This document shows positions 27,083 to 34,439 of a stretch of DNA of 59,169 nt, piece by piece; the first letter of the stretch is position 1; every line of letters begins with the position of its first letter. The stretch is from a virus: positions 1 through 59,169 of IMG/VR virus record IMGVR_UViG_3300024328_000748; one strand, written 5' to 3'. The notes beneath the pieces are model-generated. The model did no database searches, was not told the DNA's origin, and saw only the letters and a list, made by a program, of their open reading frames with translations. Made by a program: the position numbers and the translations under genes.

Positions 27083-27779
27083 TCTCTTTCCAGTTCTTAT
27101 CTTTGACATTCAATACTAGCTGGTGATCAGTATTGACTCTTTCTTTCATTCTATGAGTGAATGTAGTTGTTATACTATCTTTGTATTCGTTGTAGTAATC
27201 ATCTTTGTATAAAGTTCCGTGTGTGCGTTGAGCCCATATATCTGCAAAAGTAAAATCCTTTTTTGATTCACGCAAACACTGTAGGAATATTAAGTGTGGA
27301 TTATCTTCTGGAACTAAATTAGCCATTCTAAGCCACCCAGGAAACTTTGCAGTAGTTTGCATATAGCGTTCTACTAGTGAGTCTACATCGTGTATTAAGT
27401 TAATTACTTTACATTCTGGAAACCAACGTAATAGTTCATTAGGCTTACTATGTGTGCAATACACGAACGATTTATCTGTGCTTGGCGCTAACCTTGTAAA
27501 TTCCTTTTTAAATACACTATAATAATATTCTGGAAATGGAAAAAAGTCCTTAACATAATCCCATGTAGGCGGAAGTTTGCCATCTGGCACAATTCTGTCA
27601 AAGTGTGCTGGTGCAACACTACGTTGTCTTATTGTAGTGTTCTTTGTGTTTATATTCCATGGATTAATTCCATTGTCGGCATGACTATACCAATACATAT
27701 TTGGAAGTGCTGAAATAGTTCTAGCAAACCTATGTCCACCACCACCATTTTCAAAACTAACAAATACAATATTATTCAT
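27063..27779 (-). CDS. Sulfotransferase-like protein (putative)
   Basis: A 238-residue protein with an N-terminal FVSFENGGGGHRFAR (about 5-19), a glycine-rich loop in the position of the PAPS 5'-phosphosulfate motif. A downstream INLIHDVDSLVERY (about 125-138) resembles the 3'-phosphate block (R-D-x..S-x-x-x). It could transfer sulfate to a sugar or small molecule, but the match is weak, and another P-loop transferase is possible. It is the last gene of the minus-strand operon started at 29575; it overlaps the nicotinamidase stop by 8 nt. Confidence 0.45.
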   Translation of the reverse strand: MNNIVFVSFENGGGGHRFARTISALPNMYWYSHADNGINPWNINTKNTTIRQRSVAPAHFDRIVPDGKLPPTWDYVKDFFPFPEYYYSVFKKEFTRLAPSTDKSFVYCTHSKPNELLRWFPECKVINLIHDVDSLVERYMQTTAKFPGWLRMANLVPEDNPHLIFLQCLRESKKDFTFADIWAQRTHGTLYKDDYYNEYKDSITTTFTHRMKERVNTDHQLVLNVKDKNWKEIKQFLK

Positions 27780-28308
27780 TTACTATAATTCCCATTTGAC
27801 GCATTTTGTCTGTTGCTTCTTCTACAGACCCAATTGACGCACATGCATTTTTGATAACAGTAACATTATAACCTAATTTAGCTGCATCTGTGGCACTCCA
27901 TGCCACACAATAATCATATGCTACACCAACAAAGTCTAAGTCTGTGATACCAAGTTGTTGTAAGTATCCATGTAAGCCTGTTGTTGTAGTGTGATCGTTT
28001 TCGTAAAAAGCACTATAACTGTCTATGTGTTGTCTAAACCCTTTACGCACAATCAGTTGTGCTTTATGTGTATCTAATTCGTCTACACACTCGGCACCTT
28101 TTGTATTTGCTACACAGTGAACAGGCCATGTTGTTTCAAAACTACTATGGTCTTCTGGATGCCAATCTTGTGTGATAATAATATGCGAGTATTGATCTTG
28201 TAATTCGTTTATCTTTGGTATAACATGTTCAGCACCTTCAACAGGTAAACTGCCCCAACTCATAAAGTCGTTTTGAACGTCAACTATTATTAGCGCCTTA
28301 TTTTCCAT
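27772..28308 (-). CDS. pncA: Nicotinamidase (isochorismatase-fold)
   Basis: Hydrolyses nicotinamide to nicotinate for NAD salvage. The 178-residue protein has the catalytic Asp in DVQNDF (about 8-13), TQDWHPEDHSSF with metal-binding Asp/His, WPVHC, a Lys in IVRKGF, and the nucleophile Cys in GVAYDYCV (about 134-141). I chose ATG 28308, which overlaps the SDR stop (ATGGAAAATAA); earlier in-frame ATGs lie inside the SDR gene. It fits with NAD(P)H-using enzymes nearby (SDR, Fpr). Confidence 0.85.
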   Translation of the reverse strand: MENKALIIVDVQNDFMSWGSLPVEGAEHVIPKINELQDQYSHIIITQDWHPEDHSSFETTWPVHCVANTKGAECVDELDTHKAQLIVRKGFRQHIDSYSAFYENDHTTTTGLHGYLQQLGITDLDFVGVAYDYCVAWSATDAAKLGYNVTVIKNACASIGSVEEATDKMRQMGIIVNE

Positions 28309-29041
28309 ACATGTCATAATACCACCTAGCATGAATGTTATGGAGAGCAAAATAGTCATCGTCCATCCATTCTGGATTACTTTTTAATACATTTACTTCT
28401 ATACAACTTGGTGTTTCGGCCAATACCCATTCTGCACTTTGTTTTACAATTTCATCTGGGTGTAATACATATGTTTTATCAATATAGGGACGTTCACCTT
28501 CAAGTTGTTCACCGTCTGTTGTGCTAACGTTAACAAATAAGCTACTCACCATATTGTTGTGTTCGTTGTCACCATAAAATTTTCTATATAATCCACGCAA
28601 TATATCTTTTGCTTTTGTAAAACTATTCCAATAAGGAACATCATATAAATCAGCAGTTGAACCAATTGCTACAATACGTAAATGTTCAGCATCATTTCCT
28701 AGTTTGTATAATGCAGGAGTTATATTAGCAAATGTAGTTACATTGCTATTAAATATACTGTCGTCTAGTCCATCACCGTCACTGTCTATAATAGGATGAT
28801 TCTCATCTTCAAATCTAAACTCTCCAGGTAAATGTATATACACAACTAATCTATCTGATATTTCACTAAAGAAATCTTCAGGCACAGGTGACATTAAGTC
28901 ACATGTCATATGTGTGTATGCTAATCCATCAACAGGAGTGTCAGTACGACTAATTCCATATATTTTTCCATAATTTTTTAAGTGGTGGGCATATGCTAAC
29001 CCAATGTCTGATCTAATGCCAGCAATAACAAATGATATCAT
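28298..29041 (-). CDS. Short-chain dehydrogenase-like protein with altered active site
   Basis: A 247-residue Rossmann protein. IAGIRSDIGLAYA (about 6-18) is an SDR-type NAD(P) motif and VAIGSTADLYDVPYW (about 122-136) holds the Ser. The Tyr of the YxxxK motif is not present at its usual place: the block reads FTKAK, so Phe replaces Tyr with the Lys retained. Activity may be lost or changed. It lies between the GNAT-like and pncA genes in one minus-strand operon. Confidence 0.6.
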   Translation of the reverse strand: MISFVIAGIRSDIGLAYAHHLKNYGKIYGISRTDTPVDGLAYTHMTCDLMSPVPEDFFSEISDRLVVYIHLPGEFRFEDENHPIIDSDGDGLDDSIFNSNVTTFANITPALYKLGNDAEHLRIVAIGSTADLYDVPYWNSFTKAKDILRGLYRKFYGDNEHNNMVSSLFVNVSTTDGEQLEGERPYIDKTYVLHPDEIVKQSAEWVLAETPSCIEVNVLKSNPEWMDDDYFALHNIHARWYYDMYGK

Positions 29042-29053
29042 GTTTGTCTTTCT

Positions 29054-29575
29054 CTAAAAATGTCTATTTCGTATGTTAGTGTAATTTTCTACGTTAACTT
29101 TCCATATACTTTGTTGTGTATAAAATATCTCTTCATCTCCACAGTATTCTACCATTTGTCCATGCTTTTCCATTATAGAAAATGATTTATGTATTCTATT
29201 CATTCTGCCACTAGAGTCGTTAGCAACATTTGTTGTGATATAAACAGGAGCCCCCATTGCAAATTCTAATTGCAGAGGCAAATGGTCTGCTATACAAAAA
29301 CTTTGCATTTGGTATCTAGTTAGTCCATTAATTGACTTTGGTTCTAATTGAGCACCCCTAAACAATGCTCTAAATCCATCTTTGAATAAATGTATACCAC
29401 TGATAGCTATTAACTTGCCATCCTTGAATGTTCCATGCCACATACCATTCTCTAAACACCAGTCAAATTTTAATGACTTTAGAGAGTTATTATTTTTGTA
29501 ACCTAATTTATCGCATTCAGCAATAAATTCTTCTAGTTCTGGTGTTACTTGGTCTAGTAGAGTTGTGTTTATCAT
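29054..29575 (-). CDS. GNAT-like acyltransferase (putative)
   Basis: A 173-residue protein whose order fits a GNAT fold: an N-terminal helix pair, HGTFKDGKLIAISGIHLF as beta hairpin, LFRGAQL, and a C-terminal GDEEIFYTQQSIWKVN strand. A clear acetyl-CoA pyrophosphate loop (Q/RxxGxG/A) is not seen, so it could be inactive or use another donor. Its ATG (29575) falls exactly at the +1 of the minus-strand promoter 29582-29610, making the mRNA leaderless. First gene of the operon down to 27063. Confidence 0.45.
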   Translation of the reverse strand: MINTTLLDQVTPELEEFIAECDKLGYKNNNSLKSLKFDWCLENGMWHGTFKDGKLIAISGIHLFKDGFRALFRGAQLEPKSINGLTRYQMQSFCIADHLPLQLEFAMGAPVYITTNVANDSSGRMNRIHKSFSIMEKHGQMVEYCGDEEIFYTQQSIWKVNVENYTNIRNRHF

Positions 29576-29581
29576 GCTTAT

Positions 29582-29610
29582 ATTATACTATTTGGTTGAC
29601 AATTTGTCAA
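29582..29610 (-). promoter_or_regulatory. Divergent sigma70-like promoter, minus strand, leaderless
   Basis: On the minus strand: TTGACA (29610-29605), 17 bp, TATAAT (29587-29582), then ATG at 29575 six nt later. Its -35 overlaps that of the plus-strand promoter. Confidence 0.75.
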
Positions 29611-29624
29611 GATATACTTATAAT
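29596..29624 (+). promoter_or_regulatory. Divergent sigma70-like promoter, plus strand
   Basis: TTGACA (29596-29601), 17 bp, TATAAT (29619-29624). The two opposing -35 boxes form the perfect palindrome TTGACAA-T-TTGTCAA (29596-29610). The plus transcript has a leader before ATG 29672. Confidence 0.75.
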
Positions 29625-29671
29625 AAATAAAGTAGTAATGTATTTATATAATCAACATGAGGTAAGAAACA

Positions 29672-29953
29672 ATGTGGTTTAATTGGACGCATCTTAGAGA
29701 TGCAGAATATCTTAGTAAAAGTAAACGTGAAAATGCAGTAGTGTTATACTTTAAGCATATGTGGGTAGGATTTAGAGAAGCAGGTAAACAATTGCTTATG
29801 GCCATTGCTAGTGTACTACACGCAATATTTCCACCATTGTTTGATTTTAAATTACTTGATATAGTAATTAATCAAACTATAGGCTTACATAAATTTTTGC
29901 CAGACCATCCAAGTTGGCAGAGACTAAAAGACGAATTAAAAAAGAAGAAATAA
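29672..29953 (+). CDS. Small membrane-associated protein, possibly DUF6356-related
   Basis: A 93-residue protein with FNWTHLRDAEYLS at the start, an amphipathic helix (YFKHMWVGFREAGKQLL), and a hydrophobic stretch with LHAIFPPLFDF. The His-Ala-x-x-Pro pattern recalls the small gene at 6608. It is first in the plus-strand operon from the divergent promoter and precedes the short ANL gene by one base. Confidence 0.5.
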   Translation: MWFNWTHLRDAEYLSKSKRENAVVLYFKHMWVGFREAGKQLLMAIASVLHAIFPPLFDFKLLDIVINQTIGLHKFLPDHPSWQRLKDELKKKK

Positions 29954-29954
29954 T

Positions 29955-30653
29955 ATGAATTTAGATGGACTTAAACTAATACTGTTGAACGGTATTAGTA
30001 TTAATACAAGTGGCTCTACAGGCGACCCAAAAAAGATATTGCAAACACCTGAAAAGATGAGATTTGCAGATGAGATTGCAATCGACAGTCAACAGATAAC
30101 AAAAGACAGTAAAATATACACAGTTTGTAAACTACAACATGCAGGTGGACTATTGGCACAAACTTTACCAGCTTTACGCATTGGTGCAGAAGTAGTAGTA
30201 GAAGATTTTAGTGCATATAGATGGGTTAAAGAAATATACAAGTACACACATTCCCATCTTACACCAAATCATGCAAAAGCAATAATGAAAACTAAAGGCT
30301 GGCGTAAAGCAGACCTAACGGGAATATGGATAACATGTGGAAGCGATCCAGTTCCTTGGGATACTATTAGTGCGTTTGTAGAAAAAGGTGCAACAGTTAT
30401 GGCAAATTGGGGCATGACAGAAGTTGGACCATGCGCTATTAACACAGTATTTGAAACATTAGATAAAGTTGAAGAATACAAACATGAACTAACCATCTTA
30501 GGCGATAGATTCTATTGTGACACTACAATAGGACCAGATGGGCAATTATACATTAAAGGTGATATAAGCGTTTATGGAGATAATTGGTTCGCTACAAAAG
30601 ATGTAGTGAAAGAAGAGAATAACAGGTATTATTACGTTAAAAGGGCACCTTAG
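29955..30653 (+). CDS. Truncated ANL-type adenylating protein
   Basis: A 232-residue protein that keeps part of the ANL large domain. NTSGSTGDPKKI (about 17-28) is a textbook A3 phosphate loop, ITCGSDPVP (about 118) follows, ANWGMTEVGP (about 147-156) is A5, and DNWFATKDVV (about 211-220) is A7. The A8 hinge and the C-terminal domain with the catalytic Lys are missing, as is the N-terminal region. It may bind ATP/acyl groups, work with the longer ANL enzyme at 22719, or be a specialised short form. It precedes Fpr. Confidence 0.65.
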   Translation: MNLDGLKLILLNGISINTSGSTGDPKKILQTPEKMRFADEIAIDSQQITKDSKIYTVCKLQHAGGLLAQTLPALRIGAEVVVEDFSAYRWVKEIYKYTHSHLTPNHAKAIMKTKGWRKADLTGIWITCGSDPVPWDTISAFVEKGATVMANWGMTEVGPCAINTVFETLDKVEEYKHELTILGDRFYCDTTIGPDGQLYIKGDISVYGDNWFATKDVVKEENNRYYYVKRAP

Positions 30654-30707
30654 ACGCTCAAATACCGTCACACACGCACGAACTATACATAGGAAACAAA
30701 TTATAAC

Positions 30708-31493
30708 ATGGCAATATTAGAATTAGAAGTGCTGAAAGTTCAGCATTACACAGACGACTTATTTCATTTCACAGTAGCGAGAGATCCAGGACTAAGATTT
30801 AGAGATGGTGAATTTGTAATGATTGGACTAAACAACTGGTCTGAAAAACTACAAAAGAACAAACCAATTATGCGAGCATACAGTGTAGCAAGTCCTAATC
30901 ACCAAGATACTATTGAATTTTATAGTATTAAGGTGCAAGACGGACCACTAACAAGTAGACTGCAACACGTAGTTCCAGGTGATAAAATTTTAGTTAATGA
31001 TAAAGCAGTAGGCACACTAGTTCATGCAAATATAAAACCAGGACGTAATTTATACTTACTTGCAACAGGCACAGGCGTTGCTCCTTTCCTATCATTAGCA
31101 CGTGGAGTAGACACATATGAATATTATGACAATGTTATTTTAGTATGGGGTGCAAGAACAGTAGCAGAACTTCCATTCGATGCAATGTTTAGAAATCTAA
31201 ACGAAGATGAAATATACCAACATGTAACAGAAGGCAAGTTTAAGTTTTATCCTACTGTCACAAGACAACCATATGAAAACGAAGGCCGTGTAACAACAGC
31301 AATGTATGAAGGCAAAGTGCAAGAAGCATTAGACTTACCAGCGTTAGATCCAGAACATGATAGAATTATGATATGTGGTAGCATACCAATGAATAATGAA
31401 CTAGTAGAATGGTTAGAAGTTGAAGGCTTTGAAGAAGGTAATAATAAGACACCAGGAACTTATGTAGTTGAAAGAGCATTTGTGGAACAATGA
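30708..31493 (+). CDS. fpr: Ferredoxin/flavodoxin-NADP reductase
   Basis: Transfers electrons between NADPH and ferredoxin or flavodoxin. The 261-residue protein has the FAD motif RAYSVAS (about 57-63), GPLTSRL (about 85-91), NADP motif ATGTGVAPFLSLAR (about 125-138), MICGSIPMN (about 222-230) and a C-terminal YVVERAFVE that is typical of bacterial Fpr. It overlaps the oxygenase-like gene by 4 nt. It may supply electrons to the radical SAM and 2OG/Fe enzymes of this region, which need reducing power. Confidence 0.9.
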   Translation: MAILELEVLKVQHYTDDLFHFTVARDPGLRFRDGEFVMIGLNNWSEKLQKNKPIMRAYSVASPNHQDTIEFYSIKVQDGPLTSRLQHVVPGDKILVNDKAVGTLVHANIKPGRNLYLLATGTGVAPFLSLARGVDTYEYYDNVILVWGARTVAELPFDAMFRNLNEDEIYQHVTEGKFKFYPTVTRQPYENEGRVTTAMYEGKVQEALDLPALDPEHDRIMICGSIPMNNELVEWLEVEGFEEGNNKTPGTYVVERAFVEQ

Positions 31494-32239
31494 TTTATAG
31501 TGAGTTACTTGATAAGCACAGACATACTATTGTAAATAACTTTGAACCAGCACGGTGCGAAGAAAATGTATTTACTGAACGTGACTTACATCAATTAACT
31601 TTATATCAATTTCAAAATGCTGACGATTTACGTTGGACAGACTCAAGCAGTAATATACAACCTATATTAAATGTTACACGTTTGTTTGAAGACTTTCCGT
31701 GGATGCAAGACAAATTTGAATCAATACTAAAACACGACTTCAGTGAACATCACACAGGTAATTATTACATTACTACACAGTTACATGATGCACACGTAGA
31801 CCTAATGACAGAATCAGAAACAAAATTTGATTGGGCAGAGAAGTTAATACCATATAAAAGTTGTGTAATACCATTGGGTATCACAGCAGGCGCAGAAGCC
31901 TACACAGCATTTTTTAAGCAACGACATATTGGAACAAGCATAACATTTGATCGTGTTGGACAAAGTTCACAAGACAAAAGCATGTATGAGATTGCACGTG
32001 AGTATCCAGAGTTAGAAACACTAGATACGCCAACATTAGAAAATACAGATTATATATTCCCACACATAGACGAGGGTAATATATGTGACTTTGATTTGGA
32101 AGCAGTTTTTCCATTTCAGCCCGGCAATGCATTAGTATTTGATGCATGCCAGTTACACGCAAGTTGTGTAACACGTAGAAGACCAAACTTTAATTCACTA
32201 AAAACAGGAATAAATATTCAGTTTTATATTAAGGTATAA
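31490..32239 (+). CDS. 2OG-Fe(II) oxygenase-like protein, paralog of 57020 gene
   Basis: A 249-residue protein with H102-x-D104 in DAHVDLM and a distal His in DACQLHASC (about 225), plus a GINIQFYIK ending. The gene at 57020 encodes a protein with the same order: DAHVDL, KQRHIG or DQRRIG followed by a TFDR block, FDACQxHASC, and MNIQFY. Both are probably iron-dependent oxygenases with unknown substrates. It is coupled to fpr by a 4-nt overlap, suggesting a redox partnership. Confidence 0.55.
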   Translation: MIYSELLDKHRHTIVNNFEPARCEENVFTERDLHQLTLYQFQNADDLRWTDSSSNIQPILNVTRLFEDFPWMQDKFESILKHDFSEHHTGNYYITTQLHDAHVDLMTESETKFDWAEKLIPYKSCVIPLGITAGAEAYTAFFKQRHIGTSITFDRVGQSSQDKSMYEIAREYPELETLDTPTLENTDYIFPHIDEGNICDFDLEAVFPFQPGNALVFDACQLHASCVTRRRPNFNSLKTGINIQFYIKV

Positions 32240-32242
32240 ATA
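32235..32242 (+). promoter_or_regulatory. T4-type late promoter
   Basis: TATAAATA octamer at the end of the oxygenase gene; predicted +1 near 32248, immediately before the paired leader. Confidence 0.7.
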
Positions 32243-32247
32243 TTAAT

Positions 32248-32340
32248 ATAGGGTAAACCAAAATTGGCCCGGGTAGAGATTCATTGCTTGCATGTCAACA
32301 CTCTTAGGACGATAGCTATCGGACAGGTTTTACCCTAATT
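32248..32340 (+). ncRNA. Structured 5' leader or small RNA
   Basis: AGGGTAAACC (32250-32259) pairs with GGTTTTACCCT (32326-32336), closing a domain of about 85 nt. Inside, CCGGGTAG (32268-32275) can pair with CTATCGG (32316-32322) through one bulge and a G-U, AGAG with CTCT, and CGATAGCTATCG is a local palindrome. The transcript starts at its 5' edge and the domain ends before the AAGGA ribosome site of the 32359 gene. No match to a riboswitch I know. Confidence 0.5.
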
Positions 32341-32358
32341 AATTTACAAGGAAAAAGT

Positions 32359-33111
32359 ATGCACACATTATATTTGGTGGTAAGTAGAAGTTGTATTAAT
32401 CAAATGGAAATTCCATATTTGTTAAACAACAGCCCAGACTTACACGGAACCAGCAGCCCAGGAGAGCATTGGGCAGGATATGAACTTGATGGAGAACCTA
32501 TAGATCATGAACCTGGTCCATTGGGCAAAGTAAGAGTACATGATGATTATTGGAATCTAGATGCAGAAGATAAAGAATGGTACAACTTTGATATTCGTAA
32601 CGAAATGCATATATCAGAAGAACAATTAAATGGATTGCTTAATATAAGCAACAAATATTCTATTGCACTACTGCTACATGCACAAAATTATGAAGATATA
32701 TGGGCATGGAGTAGAACACAAAATGTTATTATAGTTAACCCGGTTATTAGTCATTGGGAAGATAATATCAATACATGGGCGGCACGTGAATATAATTACC
32801 TAATGGAAGACGATAGAAATGCCAACTACAGTGGGTACGACCATACATGGCCAGGAGTAGATCAAGTAGTAGAAGCATTTGTACAACGTATGAAATTTGA
32901 CGATGACATAGCAACATGGAATACTGATAGATTAATTACACAGCCACAATGGATGAGAACTCCAGAAATATATACATTATGGGATTCAGTAAAATTAACC
33001 CCACCATCCAACGAATGGATAGATGCATACATTAAAGATTATGCAGAACATCAGGAACACGAAACTGACCTTATTAATGAACTAAAGGAATCATATAATG
33101 CCACAAAATGA
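32359..33111 (+). CDS. Phage protein of unknown function
   Basis: A 250-residue acidic, Trp- and Tyr-rich protein (MHTLYLVVSRSCINQMEIP at the start). It has no motif known to me. A conserved-looking core holds YSIALLLHAQNYEDIWAW and VIIVNPVISHWEDN. It has a strong AAGGA ribosome site and is downstream of the structured leader at 32248, so its translation may be controlled by that RNA. It overlaps the next gene by 14 nt. Confidence 0.5.
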   Translation: MHTLYLVVSRSCINQMEIPYLLNNSPDLHGTSSPGEHWAGYELDGEPIDHEPGPLGKVRVHDDYWNLDAEDKEWYNFDIRNEMHISEEQLNGLLNISNKYSIALLLHAQNYEDIWAWSRTQNVIIVNPVISHWEDNINTWAAREYNYLMEDDRNANYSGYDHTWPGVDQVVEAFVQRMKFDDDIATWNTDRLITQPQWMRTPEIYTLWDSVKLTPPSNEWIDAYIKDYAEHQEHETDLINELKESYNATK

Positions 33112-33454
33112 ATTTTTACCATTTACTAAACCAATTAAAATGTACTTGTTTAAAGCCGAGAATGCAGTACAACTAAGTTTTCGTATCTCAGATTACGCAG
33201 TAATTACCGAAAGAGTAAGCATACAAGACATGGATATTATTTGCAAAGAATGGAACAACGGCGGTGTAAACGGTATTGAAACTTGGATGGGAAAAGTGTT
33301 TTGGGAAGAACGTAAGTTTGGACCTAGGCCAAAATGTGAACCAGCAAGTTTTGTTGCTATTGCGTTCGCTAAATGGAATTTTAGAATTACGGTACATGCA
33401 ATGGAATCTCTTGTACTTGATTACGAGGCAGCAAAAGCTAAGTTAGAAGAGTAA
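33098..33454 (+). CDS. Small phage protein of unknown function
   Basis: A 118-residue protein with mixed alpha/beta sequence, e.g. AENAVQLSFRISDYAV, then GIETWMGKVFWEERKFGPRP. It overlaps the 32359 gene's 3' end by 14 nt and is followed by the late promoter at 33479. No family recognised; expression probably follows the upstream late transcript. Confidence 0.45.
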   Translation: MPQNEFLPFTKPIKMYLFKAENAVQLSFRISDYAVITERVSIQDMDIICKEWNNGGVNGIETWMGKVFWEERKFGPRPKCEPASFVAIAFAKWNFRITVHAMESLVLDYEAAKAKLEE

Positions 33455-33478
33455 AACAAGTACATAATACTGCATTAT

Positions 33479-33486
33479 CATAAATA
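33479..33486 (+). promoter_or_regulatory. T4-type late promoter giving a leaderless mRNA
   Basis: CATAAATA octamer followed by GCAGT and ATG at 33492, exactly the predicted +1. Confidence 0.7.
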
Positions 33487-33491
33487 GCAGT

Positions 33492-33986
33492 ATGGACGCT
33501 AAAAAAAGAATGAATTGTATGAAAATAATGCTGGTTGCGGCACTTTTGTTGCTAATCGGAGCTATTTTTTCATTGGTACATTCATACGTTAAATTACAAC
33601 AATCTTACCCATTAGAAAACTTACGTGGTGCAATATTACAGCCGGTGTACGATGGTGATCCAGTTTTAGAATTCCAAGGTACATATGATAGGTTTGTAAA
33701 GTGTAATATGACAGGATTTGATGTGCATTTATATAATGAAGAAACAGCAGATATAATTACACTTACTCATAATCATTTAGCAAAACCAATCCCAATAATA
33801 CCTGAACCAGCACACGACATAAAAACACAGTTTGCATTATTCATGCCAAAAACAATGTACCCAGGCACATGGAAACCTTCATTTACAGGATTCTACATAT
33901 GCCAATTAGGAATATTTGTAGATCCTAAAGTTCAAGTAATTACTCCTGAAGCATTTATAATCAAGCCAGCAGTAGCCGAAAAATAA
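33492..33986 (+). CDS. Membrane-anchored protein of unknown function
   Basis: A 164-residue protein with one N-terminal membrane segment (MLVAALLLLIGAIFSLV, about residues 13-29) behind basic residues, so the rest would lie in the periplasm. The soluble part is beta-rich (GTYDRFVKCNMTGFDVHLY, GTWKPSFTGFYICQLG) with two Cys. It is read from a late promoter with ATG at +1. The role is unknown; envelope modification is possible. Confidence 0.5.
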   Translation: MDAKKRMNCMKIMLVAALLLLIGAIFSLVHSYVKLQQSYPLENLRGAILQPVYDGDPVLEFQGTYDRFVKCNMTGFDVHLYNEETADIITLTHNHLAKPIPIIPEPAHDIKTQFALFMPKTMYPGTWKPSFTGFYICQLGIFVDPKVQVITPEAFIIKPAVAEK

Positions 33987-33990
33987 TAGG

Positions 33991-34019
33991 TTGACATAAC
34001 CAAGACTTCTTGTTATAAT
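33991..34019 (+). promoter_or_regulatory. Early sigma70-like promoter with dyad
   Basis: TTGACA, 17 bp, TATAAT. The region carries GGTT-GACAT-AACC and AAGA-CT-TCTT dyads shared with promoters at 35494, 36951 and 39224. Confidence 0.85.
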
Positions 34020-34048
34020 ATACACTATTATGATAAATGGAGATACAA

Positions 34049-34216
34049 ATGATCTTGGGTAAAATTCAAAAGAAAAAACTATTCGAAAAGCTCTTTGCTG
34101 ATTGGCAAATGAAAATTAAAGCAATGTCGCCGACATTGAAAAACAAGTCAATTAATTTATTAGCCGAATGGGCAGCAGAGTCACAAATCCAAAATTATGA
34201 AAACACTAGAACATAA
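34049..34216 (+). CDS. Small helical early protein
   Basis: A 55-residue protein with start MILGKIQKKKLFEKLF. ATG 34049 is preceded by GGAGA (34039-34043). It is basic at the start (KKKLFEKLF) and helical with a WAAES block. No family recognised. It is the first gene behind the 33991 early promoter and overlaps the zinc-ribbon gene by 20 nt. Confidence 0.55.
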   Translation: MILGKIQKKKLFEKLFADWQMKIKAMSPTLKNKSINLLAEWAAESQIQNYENTRT

Positions 34217-34424
34217 AGATACGTGTAACATTTGCGATAGTGAATATGATGAAGATGCAGGCGGTATAAAAGGATACTTTGGTATATTACCTGTTACTTT
34301 TTGTGAGTGGTGTGCAAGTAGCATACACGATATGGTTTATCAGGAGGTAAAAGAAGAAGTCATTGATCAATTCAAAGAATGGCAACGATTGAACCCAGAG
34401 CCATGTGGAATGAGCAGAAAGTAA
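34197..34424 (+). CDS. Small zinc-ribbon protein
   Basis: A 75-residue protein with CNIC (residues 10-13) and CEWC (about 36-39), which would bind one zinc ion. The rest is a Glu-rich helix (VYQEVKEEVIDQFKEW). Small zinc ribbons in phages often bind host RNA polymerase or ribosome parts, but this is only a possibility. It is behind the early promoter at 33991. Confidence 0.55.
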   Translation: MKTLEHKDTCNICDSEYDEDAGGIKGYFGILPVTFCEWCASSIHDMVYQEVKEEVIDQFKEWQRLNPEPCGMSRK

Positions 34425-34426
34425 AG

Positions 34427-34434
34427 TATAAATA
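34427..34434 (+). promoter_or_regulatory. T4-type late promoter giving a leaderless mRNA
   Basis: TATAAATA octamer, then TAATT and ATG at 34440, exactly at the predicted +1. Confidence 0.75.
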
Positions 34435-34439
34435 TAATT

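Noticed and set aside
32248-32340. Assignment of the leader to a known riboswitch
   Set aside because: Key conserved bases of the glutamine, TPP, cobalamin and purine classes that I recall are absent, so I kept it as an unclassified structured RNA.
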